From positions 1 to 33,117 of the IMG/VR virus record IMGVR_UViG_3300049919_000235: 33,117 nt of DNA; one strand, given 5' to 3'. Origin of the DNA: a virus. The notes beneath the pieces were generated by a model. The model searched no databases and was not told where the DNA came from. It saw only the letters and a list, made by a program, of their open reading frames with translations. This document shows, in pieces, positions 1 to 7,471 of this stretch (the first letter of the stretch is position 1; the number at the start of each line of letters is the position of its first letter). The position numbers and the translations under genes were made by a program.

Positions 1-46
1 ATTTATATAACTTATTGTAGTTCAATTAAATAAATTTTTAAAAAGC

Positions 47-71
47 ATAAAAAAAGCCGAATTAACGGCTT
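47..71 (-). terminator. Rho-independent terminator closing the late operon
   Basis: A 6-bp stem (AAGCCG at 54-59 with CGGCTT at 66-71) encloses a six-base loop and is followed, on the minus strand, by a run of seven T. It lies just past the stop of the last gene (97) and should end the leftward transcript. I see no gene in the remaining bases 1-46. Confidence 0.75.
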
Positions 72-96
72 AGTTTTAATGTTGAAAAGTGTGTTT

Positions 97-528
97 TTAA
101 TCAATTTTCATTATTTTTCGTAAAAAGAATGAGCTTGCCAACAAATACACTGGAAAATACCAGTAATTAATAAAAATAACACCCTTTAAAAGCTCTACAA
201 TTACAGGAAATGTAATAAAACCTATCCAAATATTTAAGCAAATAGAGCAACCTCCAAGCACTTTAAATAAACCATTTGTACCAGCTAATTCAATAAATGT
301 TTCAGAACGTTTTTCTTTATCTTGAATATTCATTACGCGCTTATATTTAATAGGTTCTAATAGCTTTGTAGCGTTTTTTGCAACAAATGGCAACCAAAAA
401 GAAAATATGTTTCCACGCCAAAAACAGAAGTCTAAGAAATATGAAAACAATGCAAGTAAAAGAGAAAAAATACTAGTAACCGTAATCAGTAGTAGTATCT
501 GTATCATCACAGCTATTTGAGCATCCAT
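97..528 (-). CDS. Small multi-pass membrane protein
   Basis: Protein of 143 residues with a long hydrophobic N-terminus (about residues 8-32), a central soluble stretch, and two hydrophobic segments near the C-terminus (about 98-132). A conserved-looking motif, GGCSICLNIWIGF (residues 92-104), includes two cysteines just before a membrane segment; I recall similar proteins in Bacteroidota phages but know no function. The start at 528 overlaps the upstream gene by 56 nt. An internal ATG at 507 (residue 8) gives a shorter overlap and a protein that begins directly with the membrane segment, so the start is uncertain. It is the last gene before the terminator at 47-71. A role in the host membrane (lysis or superinfection control) is only a guess. 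Confidence 0.75.
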   Translation of the reverse strand: MDAQIAVMIQILLLITVTSIFSLLLALFSYFLDFCFWRGNIFSFWLPFVAKNATKLLEPIKYKRVMNIQDKEKRSETFIELAGTNGLFKVLGGCSICLNIWIGFITFPVIVELLKGVIFINYWYFPVYLLASSFFLRKIMKID

Positions 529-817
529 CTATTTGAGTATTAATTATTGTTTGTAAACCAAAAACATCACATTCATTTTGTGTAATAAAATTGCCATCAG
601 GTTTTTCAATTCTGAAAGTATGAACCATACTTTCGTTTAGAGTGGAAACAGGAATAATAAGCTTGTCACCAACTTCAAAATTAATTGTTAATGAAAAATT
701 ATTACTATTTGAAGTGGTAAAATAAAAAACATAATCACCAGTTGCAGGCGCAGTTATATTTGTGTTTATTTCTTTGTTGTGTGGGTATTTCCCAAGATTA
801 TTTAAGCAGCATTCCAT
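473..817 (-). CDS. Hypothetical beta-rich phage protein, Cys-containing
   Basis: Protein of 114 residues starting MECCLNNLGKY, with alternating hydrophobic/polar segments (residues 28-75) that suggest a beta sandwich, and a C-terminal tail rich in Asp, Thr and Cys. Such small beta domains occur in virion decoration or fibre-accessory proteins, but there is no diagnostic motif and I do not assign a function. It starts one base after the stop of the upstream glycosyltransferase (819) and overlaps the following membrane-protein gene, so it is translated as part of the same leftward operon. Confidence 0.75.
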   Translation of the reverse strand: MECCLNNLGKYPHNKEINTNITAPATGDYVFYFTTSNSNNFSLTINFEVGDKLIIPVSTLNESMVHTFRIEKPDGNFITQNECDVFGLQTIINTQIDGCSNSCDDTDTTTDYGY

Positions 818-818
818 A

Positions 819-1727
819 TCACAAATCTAATGCTTTTTTTATATAATTTCCAGTAGCTACATAAGAATGTCTTTCTAACATTAATGATCTAGTTTTTTCC
901 TGAAGTTCTTGAATTTTTTGTTTATCAAGAGAAAGCAAATGTTGTAATGTGCTTTTAAATTTTGTTTCGCAGTTTGCTATAAAAAATGGTGTTTCGCCAT
1001 ATTCTTTTTCGTAGACATCATTTCTAATATTATTTGTAATAACCAACTTTCCTAAAGATGCAGCCTCAAAAGAAGTAACGCCAAAGCAACCATAAGGCTT
1101 TCCATTTTGTTGCGGAGAAAATAACTCAATGTAAATGTCACACATTGACATTCTTTCAATTTGGCTATCGTGTTTTAATATAGCTGTATCAATTAAATAG
1201 TCTTTAATGTTTAACTCATTAAGCATTTTTTTTATATGAACGGTTCCTTTTACAGATGCATTGCTTGGATAATGAGCTATTACATAATTATCATTTACAT
1301 TCCAATTTGTGCACTGAAATTTATTAGTATTAATAGCAGTAGCAATATACTTTTCATTTTTCATTCCCAAGCCCATAAATTCGCATTGATCAGTAAAAGC
1401 AGCGTTTACGTAAGGATTAAAAATATTATTACAATGTTCTGAATTTTGCCTGAAAGTTGTGCCAGTGTGATAAACGTATATTTTTTTTCCTAATTCATAA
1501 GCGTATTTTAACCAAGTACTATCTGAATGAAACAACTGCAAAACATCACATTTTTTTATTTGACTCATTATATCCGAAGATGTTGATACTTTAGATTCAG
1601 TACCATAACCAAACCCGTGTTTAACCCTTTTCAGGTCAACACAATTTAAGCCAATACTTCTTAAGGCGTTTGCGTTTTCATGCCCAAAATTTGCGTAGTC
1701 ATCATACGATAAGTTTAGTATTTTCAT
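819..1727 (-). CDS. GT-B glycosyltransferase (GT4-like)
   Basis: A 302-residue protein with the layout of a GT-B glycosyltransferase, which moves a sugar from a nucleotide-sugar donor to an acceptor. The C-terminal half has AHYPSNASVKGT (about 151-162) and then GCFGVTSFEAASLGKLVITN (213-232). The latter resembles the glutamate-containing donor-nucleotide motif of GT4 enzymes, with E221 as the candidate. It is somewhat shorter than typical GT4 enzymes (350-400), mostly in the N-terminal domain. Its ATG overlaps the methyltransferase stop by four bases (ATGA), so the two are probably translationally coupled. It belongs to a block of glycosyltransferases at the end of the late region. The acceptor (virion protein, host surface or modified DNA base) cannot be read from the sequence. 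Confidence 0.85.
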   Translation of the reverse strand: MKILNLSYDDYANFGHENANALRSIGLNCVDLKRVKHGFGYGTESKVSTSSDIMSQIKKCDVLQLFHSDSTWLKYAYELGKKIYVYHTGTTFRQNSEHCNNIFNPYVNAAFTDQCEFMGLGMKNEKYIATAINTNKFQCTNWNVNDNYVIAHYPSNASVKGTVHIKKMLNELNIKDYLIDTAILKHDSQIERMSMCDIYIELFSPQQNGKPYGCFGVTSFEAASLGKLVITNNIRNDVYEKEYGETPFFIANCETKFKSTLQHLLSLDKQKIQELQEKTRSLMLERHSYVATGNYIKKALDL

Positions 1728-2245
1728 TTTGCGTATTCTAAAAATATTATTTTAGGATGAACTTGAACTCTTACTGTTTTTTTCCAACCGTCCATTTGAC
1801 TGTCTAAAAACTCTTCGGTAATTAAATGAGTATGATAAAGGTCGGGTTCAATATTTATTCCAGTTAAAATTACTATATTTTTTAGTGTAATTTCTTTGAT
1901 TTTATCAAATGCTCTTTCAAGATTTCTCATTCCATCAAGTGCAGCAAAAATAAATAATGTTTCGTATTTATACATAAACCCCCAAGTTTCCTCAATGGAA
2001 CTTATAATAACTTTATGACTAGCATGTTCAGGAATTTGAATTGCATCTAATCCAACATACAATGTTTCTTTAGGTAAATAATTTTTTAGCCAGCAAGTCC
2101 CACAGCCAACATCAAGTGCAGTTTTTCCTATAAATACTTTTTTTAATAAATTTTTGTAGTCAATTTGATGCTCACTTGATATGCCTTTAGTTCGGTTGTG
2201 TAAATTATACAACTTTTTTTTCCATTCTTCTGCTGTTGTTTTCAT
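1724..2245 (-). CDS. Class I SAM-dependent methyltransferase
   Basis: A 173-residue protein with the SAM-binding motif I ALDVGCGTCWL (residues 43-53), followed by a strand ending in an acidic residue (GLDAI, D67) that would bind the ribose hydroxyls. These are hallmarks of Rossmann-fold methyltransferases. There is no DPPY or other DNA-methylase catalytic motif and no PC motif, so it is unlikely to be a classical restriction-type DNA methylase. Placed between two glycosyltransferases, it more likely modifies a sugar or small metabolite. The start overlaps the preceding GT2 stop (TAATG) and the stop overlaps the next start (ATGA), which shows tight coupling. Such enzymes often act with glycosyltransferases in surface-glycan loci; its substrate is unknown. 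Confidence 0.82.
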   Translation of the reverse strand: MKTTAEEWKKKLYNLHNRTKGISSEHQIDYKNLLKKVFIGKTALDVGCGTCWLKNYLPKETLYVGLDAIQIPEHASHKVIISSIEETWGFMYKYETLFIFAALDGMRNLERAFDKIKEITLKNIVILTGINIEPDLYHTHLITEEFLDSQMDGWKKTVRVQVHPKIIFLEYAK

Positions 2246-2946
2246 TATAAAAATAACCCCCCGTAAATTTGTTTTAGTTTTTGTCTCATAATTTTTTCCT
2301 CAGGAACATTTTGATTAGTAAGCCTGCAAGTCATTGATTCTTGTGCATTATGAATAGTGTAATTCATTACAATATCTTCTATACAAGTCATTGCGCATTC
2401 CATTACACAGCGTATTTTAAATAACCAATCTACATAATACCTAAGGTCTTCATCAAACATGAATTTTTTCTTAAGATCGTTTTTCCACATCATTGTTGTG
2501 AAATTAATATACTCATTTTGAATTAAACGTGTTGGATTGGAACCTTGACCTTTATATGTTCCTAAAACTTTTCCATCAATTGTTTTGTTAACCCAACCAC
2601 CATAACACACTTCTAAGAATTTATCTTGTTTAAACTTTTCAACTCTTAATGTAATGCCATCTTTTGTGAGCATATCATCATCGTGGACTTGGCAAATTAG
2701 TTCGCCTGAACATTCTAACCAAAGCTTATTTAAAGCTCCTAAAATCGTGTTTTGTTCGTTTCTTAATATTTTGATGTTTGGGTGTTTATCAGCAATTTCT
2801 TTAAGAAATTCTGTTGACCCATCCGTGCAACCGTTATCCAAAACGATTAATTCAGAATTTTTGTAATCCTGTTCTATAAAAGAATAAACAGCCCTTTTTA
2901 AAAGGTTTATCCTGTTGTGGCTTAGTGTTATTACTGATACTTTCAT
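2245..2946 (-). CDS. Glycosyltransferase family 2 (GT-A fold)
   Basis: A 233-residue GT2-type enzyme. It has the N-terminal strand VSVITLSHNR (about 3-12), the nucleotide-binding acidic motif DNGCTDGS (37-44) and a metal-binding HDDDM (88-92), equivalent to the DxD of GT-A enzymes. A later YYVDWLFKIRC segment resembles the catalytic-base region. I place the start at the ATG at 2946: the reading frame stays open further to a TTG at 2979, but the ATG overlaps the stop of the small upstream membrane-peptide gene as ATGA, and MKVSVITLSHN is a typical GT2 beginning. Soluble, with no membrane segment. It acts with its neighbours in an unknown glycan or base modification. Confidence 0.88.
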   Translation of the reverse strand: MKVSVITLSHNRINLLKRAVYSFIEQDYKNSELIVLDNGCTDGSTEFLKEIADKHPNIKILRNEQNTILGALNKLWLECSGELICQVHDDDMLTKDGITLRVEKFKQDKFLEVCYGGWVNKTIDGKVLGTYKGQGSNPTRLIQNEYINFTTMMWKNDLKKKFMFDEDLRYYVDWLFKIRCVMECAMTCIEDIVMNYTIHNAQESMTCRLTNQNVPEEKIMRQKLKQIYGGLFL

Positions 2947-3080
2947 ACACAAAAGAACGAATAAATAATAGTAATCCAAAAAAGTAAACTAAAGCCCCCA
3001 ATTACAGACCAAGCTATAATTAAATTCCAATTTAACCTTTTTTTAAACTTCCTTTTAAATATTTGCTTTTCGCCATGCAT
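2943..3080 (-). CDS. 45-residue single-pass membrane peptide
   Basis: An intact 45-codon reading frame running from an ATG at 3080 to a TGA at 2943. The first 17 residues are very basic (KQIFKRKFKKR) and the next 25 or so are hydrophobic with Trp and Phe, a clear single transmembrane helix. It overlaps the end of the upstream GT2 gene by 26 nt and its stop overlaps the next ATG as ATGA, an arrangement typical of real phage genes. It fills what would otherwise be a gap of about 100 nt. It might anchor a neighbouring glycosyltransferase to the membrane or be a small lytic or inhibitory peptide; neither can be shown. Confidence 0.6.
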   Translation of the reverse strand: MHGEKQIFKRKFKKRLNWNLIIAWSVIGGFSLLFWITIIYSFFCV

Positions 3081-3699
3081 AGGTAATTTCTTTTAGAGTT
3101 CTTATTTTTTTTCCTGCTAGATACATTCTTTTCCATAAATCCACATCTTGATATCTTCCTGGTAATTTATAACCGCCAACATCTTTTACTGATTTGTTTT
3201 TATACATTACCGTTCCATGGTTAGTTAACCAACCCTCAGAACGTTCTTCTAACGTTGTAATATATTTGTGTGACGTTTGATATATTGGCGTTTTTGAAGA
3301 GTCAGATTCTTTAAAAGAGTACAAATTTGTACCCAAAACATCAATGTCAGGGTTTTCAATTAAATGCTCAACTTGTAGTTTAAATCGGTCTTTAGTTGAA
3401 ATATCACTACTACCCATAATAGCGATCCATTCATTTTGTATCGCTTCATGGCCAGCGTTTAAAGCAGCGGAAGTTCCCGAGTTTTTTTCTAATGTTATTA
3501 ATTTAACACCAAGCGTGTTTTTTAAAAATAACAAACATTTTATTGTTTCTTCTTTATCGCTTCCGTCGTCAACAACCCAAATATCATAAGTTTGTTCAAT
3601 GGTTTGGTTTTTAGGCAATACAGATAAAACAGCCTCTAATAGTTCAAATGGCTCTGTGTTGTAAACAGGAATTAATACAGCAAAATCTATTGTTTTCAT
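3055..3699 (-). CDS. Glycosyltransferase family 2 with altered DxD
   Basis: A 214-residue GT-A type glycosyltransferase. The N-terminal IPVYNTEPFELLEAV segment and VVDDGSD (42-48) are classic GT2 nucleotide-sugar-binding features, followed by NSGTSAALNAG (73-83). The metal-binding motif that is normally DxD reads GSSD (residues 96-99), so one of the usual acidic residues is replaced by Ser. The later motif YQDVDLWKRM resembles the ED catalytic-base region, which argues that the enzyme is still active. I chose the ATG at 3699, which forms a TAATG junction with the upstream gene, over an in-frame TTG six bases earlier. It is one of two GT2 enzymes here, possibly acting on the same glycan in sequence. 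Confidence 0.87.
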   Translation of the reverse strand: MKTIDFAVLIPVYNTEPFELLEAVLSVLPKNQTIEQTYDIWVVDDGSDKEETIKCLLFLKNTLGVKLITLEKNSGTSAALNAGHEAIQNEWIAIMGSSDISTKDRFKLQVEHLIENPDIDVLGTNLYSFKESDSSKTPIYQTSHKYITTLEERSEGWLTNHGTVMYKNKSVKDVGGYKLPGRYQDVDLWKRMYLAGKKIRTLKEITYAWRKANI

Positions 3700-4244
3700 T
3701 AGCAAATTTCTTGGTTAAAATTACATTGGTCGCAATTAGCTGAACTATAAAATAAATCAAAATCTACGGCAATCATAACTGGAAAATTACCGCCTTCATA
3801 CTCTTTTGAGGTTTCTTCTTTAAACACAACTTCTATGTTTGAATTAATTTTGTTTGGAACCAGGTAAACATTATACGCTTCACTTTGATAACCATTGAAT
3901 GATATTGTTTTTAAAGCATTCATTATAAGAGATTCCATTTTGTCAGAACTCAAATTTTGTATACCTGAAAAAGAATAAAACACGAGTCTACAAGAAGCCT
4001 TGTGTTGATATTCTTTTGTCTTAGATGATATTTTACGTGGCTCAGAAATTGTTTTAATTTGAGTTTGCCTTAAATAAATAGATGGCCCATTGCTATCTGA
4101 AATAGTGAATGTTTCTCGTTCTATTCCGTGTTCACTTATTACCTTTCCTTCATTCGTTTTTATAACACCACCAACGAATTGTGTAAGTTGAGGTATTTGT
4201 TTTTTTATTTCTACTGCTAAATATTTTAATGCTTCTGCTACCAT
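3699..4244 (-). CDS. Hypothetical virion protein, possible tail completion/connector
   Basis: A 181-residue protein with no motif I can name. It has an amphipathic N-terminal helix (VAEALKYLAVEIKKQ) and a long beta-rich middle, and ends in a cysteine cluster, SSANCDQCNFNQEIC. It follows two probable head-tail connector genes and a holin. Its length, its helix-then-sheet pattern and its position resemble the minor-capsid/tail-completion proteins found after major capsid genes in siphoviruses, but this is a contextual guess. It overlaps the upstream gene by 7 nt and the downstream glycosyltransferase by one base (TAATG). Confidence 0.72.
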   Translation of the reverse strand: MVAEALKYLAVEIKKQIPQLTQFVGGVIKTNEGKVISEHGIERETFTISDSNGPSIYLRQTQIKTISEPRKISSKTKEYQHKASCRLVFYSFSGIQNLSSDKMESLIMNALKTISFNGYQSEAYNVYLVPNKINSNIEVVFKEETSKEYEGGNFPVMIAVDFDLFYSSANCDQCNFNQEIC

Positions 4245-4684
4245 GAGTTGAATAGTTCTTGAATTTTTTCTCGAAGGTAATCTAAAAATGCATTACGAGC
4301 AATAGCTTGTTCTTCAATGGATGGTTTGAATATATCTTTTTTATAACGTTCTTCATTATAACCAGCAATTTTAGCTGCTTCAATATTATTATAACCTAAA
4401 ACTTTTCTTTGGCCTGATTCTCCAATAACAATAGAAAAGAATAAACCACCAGTTAATTGTAAATCAACATAACCAACTTGGTACCCACCATCTTTTCGAG
4501 TTTTGTTTTTATAACCACCTTCTTTATAATCTCCTATTTTTGATCCATCAGTAGAATTACCTTTATTAAATATACGATACGAATAAACCCCCAACAATGT
4601 GTTGAGGGCTGCTTCTTCTGCGTTAGGAATTTCTTTTTCCAATACTAAAATTATTTCGTCAATCCTGCTACTTATTGTTTTCAT
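4238..4684 (-). CDS. Putative head-tail joining protein (HK97 gp10-like)
   Basis: A 148-residue protein with a helical N-terminus, a glycine/lysine-rich segment (residues 45-70), a short beta hairpin (YVDLQLTGGLFFSIVIG, about 72-88) and a C-terminal helix. The mixture of 'DLQLTGGL'-like strands and a 'GYNNIEAAKIAGYNEERYK' region resembles the small virion morphogenesis proteins that join head and tail, but the match is by eye only. Between the holin gene, which it overlaps by 17 nt, and another probable connector, its position after the major capsid gene is consistent with this role. Confidence 0.7.
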   Translation of the reverse strand: MKTISSRIDEIILVLEKEIPNAEEAALNTLLGVYSYRIFNKGNSTDGSKIGDYKEGGYKNKTRKDGGYQVGYVDLQLTGGLFFSIVIGESGQRKVLGYNNIEAAKIAGYNEERYKKDIFKPSIEEQAIARNAFLDYLREKIQELFNSW

Positions 4685-5138
4685 TTTGAGGCTTTAATTC
4701 TTCAAATTCGTGCTTCAATTCTTTTGTCCTAGCCAATATATCCTTTAATTTTGACCATAAAGACTGCCCAGTGATAGCTTCAAAGTTTTCATCAATAGAT
4801 TTAACTTCAATAAAACAAAGCAATGCAGAAACAACTTTTGTTAGAAATAATGGTATTTGTATAAACATTTGCGTAAACTCCCCTAATATAAATCTATCTA
4901 TAAAAAAGAATAATACTACAACGCCTTGGTAAAGAAACATTTTACTTACTATTTCAGATAACCTTCTAGAAGTAATTTTTTGTTTTAACCTTTTAGCCTT
5001 GTAAACACCAGTAATTGTATCAGCTACGATTGCTAATCCAACTGCTAATAAAAGCCCATAAATAGGTATAAAGAACGCTAAGATAATACTAACAAGGGCA
5101 AACGCTTTTGATTTTACAGATGTCATTAATACTTTCAT
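4668..5138 (-). CDS. Phage holin, holin family 4 (Phage_holin_4_1-like)
   Basis: A 156-residue protein with an N-terminal basic stretch, a membrane segment at about 11-38 containing the family-typical 'AIVADTITGVYKAKRLKQKITSRRL' signature region, then two further hydrophobic segments (about 72-86 and 93-113) and a charged C-terminus. This pattern (hydrophobic, DTxTG-K-K-SRR, hydrophobic) is that of the TcdE/UtxA-type holins, which form holes in the inner membrane to release or activate lysis enzymes. It is displaced from the other lysis candidates near 30404-32182 and sits among connector genes. An ATG four codons further in (MTSVKSKAF) is an alternative start. Confidence 0.82.
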   Translation of the reverse strand: MKVLMTSVKSKAFALVSIILAFFIPIYGLLLAVGLAIVADTITGVYKAKRLKQKITSRRLSEIVSKMFLYQGVVVLFFFIDRFILGEFTQMFIQIPLFLTKVVSALLCFIEVKSIDENFEAITGQSLWSKLKDILARTKELKHEFEELKPQNENNK

Positions 5139-5140
5139 AA

Positions 5141-5248
5141 TTATCTCCAGCCTTTAGGTCTAATTGGTTTTGGGTTACTAGTTTTTGGTTTCGGTTTTGA
5201 TACTGATGTGCCGCAACATCCACGGTTTAAATAATTAAGGTGTACCAT
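5141..5248 (-). CDS. 35-residue basic Pro/Lys-rich protein
   Basis: A short reading frame from an ATG at 5248 to a TAA at 5141. It encodes a peptide with an RGCCGTS motif near residues 9-15 and a Lys/Pro-rich second half ending in RPKGWR. It overlaps the end of the upstream gene by 14 nt and stops two bases before the holin ATG, filling the gap exactly. The coding-like composition (repeated K-P pairs) supports expression. I recall similar small CC-containing, basic peptides in Bacteroidota phages next to capsid genes, but no function is known. Confidence 0.6.
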   Translation of the reverse strand: MVHLNYLNRGCCGTSVSKPKPKTSNPKPIRPKGWR

Positions 5249-6209
5249 AAGCATATCGGCTCCCATTACAGGTAAAACACTCACCGCGAGTGGATTTTAA
5301 AAAGTTAGTAATATTGTTTGCAAAGATTTTTTCTTCCTTTTCTAAAGAAAATTTTAATTGGTTTAATGTTTCTTTTGCTTGGTCCTTGGTAAATAGCGTT
5401 ATTGCGTTAATTCTATCGGAAGCCAATTTTTCGTTTAATATTTCTATTCCTGATTGGTACCAAATCATAAACGCCATCCTTGGGAGCAATTGGCAAATAA
5501 CTTCCTCTTCATAACATTGTACGTTTGCTAAAACACCAACACCATAACAAGAATAAGTTTCTTTGTCGCCATCCCAACCCATAATACCTAATTTATGATT
5601 AACTTTCCTGCTTTGGCCACAAGGAATACAACCGTGCTCTTCATTAATTTTGCATGTGTAAGTTGTAAAATTAGTTTGATTGAAAAGTATTTTAACGGAT
5701 TGACTTTTTGCTTTATAACGAAGTTTTACAACATTGTTAGTGTCTGCCAATAAAGAAACGCTATATGTTTTAGTTAGATCACCATCATATATCTTTAAAA
5801 TTGCTATGCCTGATTCTTTTACACGAATGTAAACTTCTTCAATATATATACGTGCCATTTCAGAACTCCATCTATTTAAAACCAATCCACGCTCTTTATT
5901 TAATGGATCGTTTGTTGTAGATGAAAACTCTGATATTTCACGGGCTTCAATTATTGAACTAAAATCAAACTTGCCTAATACCATTCCTGAAAACCTATTA
6001 AACACCATTTTCGTGGCTAATTTAATTTTATCGTTTAAAAGATTGATACCAGTTCTTTGTTCATCATTTACAATAGATGATGCAGATTTTAAGGATATAC
6101 CAGGAATGTCATTAATAAACAATACACTTTCAGGTGCAGGGCAATTTATGAAGTCTCTAACGCCAACCAGTGCGTATTTACCACACATTATATCATTTAT
6201 GCATTCCAT
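5235..6209 (-). CDS. Hypothetical structural protein downstream of capsid gene
   Basis: A 324-residue protein, first gene after the major capsid terminator. It is mostly soluble, with a mixed helical N-terminus (residues 1-130), a beta-rich centre (130-185), and two CxxC pairs (CIPC near 195 and CFTC near 314) that could hold a metal or form disulfides. A long C-terminal helix, rich in Lys, Glu and Asn, precedes the last pair. Its size and place right after the capsid gene suggest a head-tail adaptor or minor virion protein. No named family is recognised. Confidence 0.75.
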   Translation of the reverse strand: MECINDIMCGKYALVGVRDFINCPAPESVLFINDIPGISLKSASSIVNDEQRTGINLLNDKIKLATKMVFNRFSGMVLGKFDFSSIIEAREISEFSSTTNDPLNKERGLVLNRWSSEMARIYIEEVYIRVKESGIAILKIYDGDLTKTYSVSLLADTNNVVKLRYKAKSQSVKILFNQTNFTTYTCKINEEHGCIPCGQSRKVNHKLGIMGWDGDKETYSCYGVGVLANVQCYEEEVICQLLPRMAFMIWYQSGIEILNEKLASDRINAITLFTKDQAKETLNQLKFSLEKEEKIFANNITNFLKSTRGECFTCNGSRYAYGTP

Positions 6210-6221
6210 TTTATTGAATTT

Positions 6222-6244
6222 AAAAAGGGGGCTAAACGCCCCCT
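6222..6244 (-). terminator. Terminator after the major capsid gene
   Basis: A GC-rich 7-bp stem (AGGGGGC at 6226-6232 with GCCCCCT at 6238-6244) has a five-base loop and is followed on the minus strand by TTTTT. It starts 22 nt past the capsid gene's stop and lies 12 nt before the next start codon. There is no promoter-like element between it and the next gene, so genes to the left probably depend on partial read-through, which would make capsid mRNA the most abundant. Confidence 0.85.
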
Positions 6245-6265
6245 ATTATTTATGTTAGAATAATA

Positions 6266-7471
6266 CTAAGCATTAACACCTCTGTAGTGTAATGTGTAAT
6301 TTACACCCTCTAAGTCGTCGCTAGAAGCAAACGCATTAGCTGGTAAAAAATACAACATGTACCAAAGGCTAAATGTTAACGTGTAAACTTCGTTACAGTC
6401 ATCATATTTCCAACGCATATCCAATTCTAAGCCTGTTACAGGGTCAATAATTGTTCCTTTAGAGAACACATCATTTTCTTTTCTGTAAGCACCTTTGTAC
6501 TTGTTATAAGTAACTAACTGAACATTACCAGGAGCTAACCCGATAAAATCATTTGCGTTTCCTAAAATACCACCAACGTGTCGGTCATTGAAATAATCAA
6601 AATCACCTCCAGCGCCCAAGTCAACACCAACACTATTACAGCAACCTACATCCGTTAAGCGAGTGTAATCTCTTAACATTCCAGAACCAATTAACATTGG
6701 CCTTGAACCAGCGTCAATATCTTCAAAATCGTTAAGAATTGCAACTTCACCATTGTAAATCGCTTCACCACTAGCATTAATTAAAATCCTGTCTTTTCGT
6801 GCATTGCTTCCATCAGCAAAGTTTCCAAAATTAGCATTTTGTAAAGTGATTAAACGCTTGTTTAAAGCGGTCATAAATGGATTCAATTCTGAGTTAATAA
6901 CACGAGCCATCCAAGCACTATCCGCTTCACAAAGTTTTCTCATTTCATCTTCACTAAAAGAAATACCTAATGTTGATAATGGAGTGTCAACAGATACAAT
7001 ATCTTCAAATGGTGTTTTAGAAATTTCAGGAGTACAACCATTATTATATGTATCGGTTATATCCGCTTCCGTTCCTCGTTGAGCATAAGTAATACGAGCA
7101 GAACGTTTTTTTCCGTTTCCTTGGTCAATAGGTATACTAGAAAAACCAGCCCTATTTGTTGGGCTTAAAATAGCCTGTAAATATCCAACTGGTGTTCTTT
7201 TTGATTCAGGTGCATTGTTACCCATTAAGTCATTTAATGATGTTTGTACCTTTTCACACAAACCCTCTGTAAATACAGCGGGAGACGAATAAGCTAACAT
7301 TGGCAATTGCATACTTGTGACTAAAGATAAACTATAAATACCTCCTGATAAAATTGGTGCATATTCAATGTGACCAATAAGGGAGGTTATTGTTACGCCA
7401 CCGATGGCGCTAACAGCTAGCGAAAATGTCAAACTAGCGAGCAATGTGAAAATTGTTTTTAAATTTTTCAT
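6266..7471 (-). CDS. Major capsid protein
   Basis: A 401-residue protein that would assemble the icosahedral shell. Assignment rests on context and composition: it is preceded by a scaffold-like gene, flanked by its own promoter and terminators, has the right size, and contains a mid-region of alternating helices and strands with a late VTYNKYKGAYRKEN segment. The N-terminus is unusual: residues 1-50 are hydrophobic, beginning like a signal peptide (MKNLKTIFTLLASLTFSLA). I recall Bacteroidota phage capsid proteins with similar hydrophobic leaders. It could be a processed delta-domain-like region or a membrane-targeting segment. Separate Cys residues (71, 145, about 181, and a CC pair near 277) might form cross-links. 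No protease gene is obvious in this window. Confidence 0.72.
   Translation of the reverse strand: MKNLKTIFTLLASLTFSLAVSAIGGVTITSLIGHIEYAPILSGGIYSLSLVTSMQLPMLAYSSPAVFTEGLCEKVQTSLNDLMGNNAPESKRTPVGYLQAILSPTNRAGFSSIPIDQGNGKKRSARITYAQRGTEADITDTYNNGCTPEISKTPFEDIVSVDTPLSTLGISFSEDEMRKLCEADSAWMARVINSELNPFMTALNKRLITLQNANFGNFADGSNARKDRILINASGEAIYNGEVAILNDFEDIDAGSRPMLIGSGMLRDYTRLTDVGCCNSVGVDLGAGGDFDYFNDRHVGGILGNANDFIGLAPGNVQLVTYNKYKGAYRKENDVFSKGTIIDPVTGLELDMRWKYDDCNEVYTLTFSLWYMLYFLPANAFASSDDLEGVNYTLHYRGVNA

Noticed and set aside
1724-2245. Interpretation of the methyltransferase as a DNA cytosine methylase feeding the TET enzyme
   Set aside because: It has only the SAM-binding motif and lacks the PC/ENV or DPPY motifs, and it lies far from the TET cassette among glycosyltransferases.
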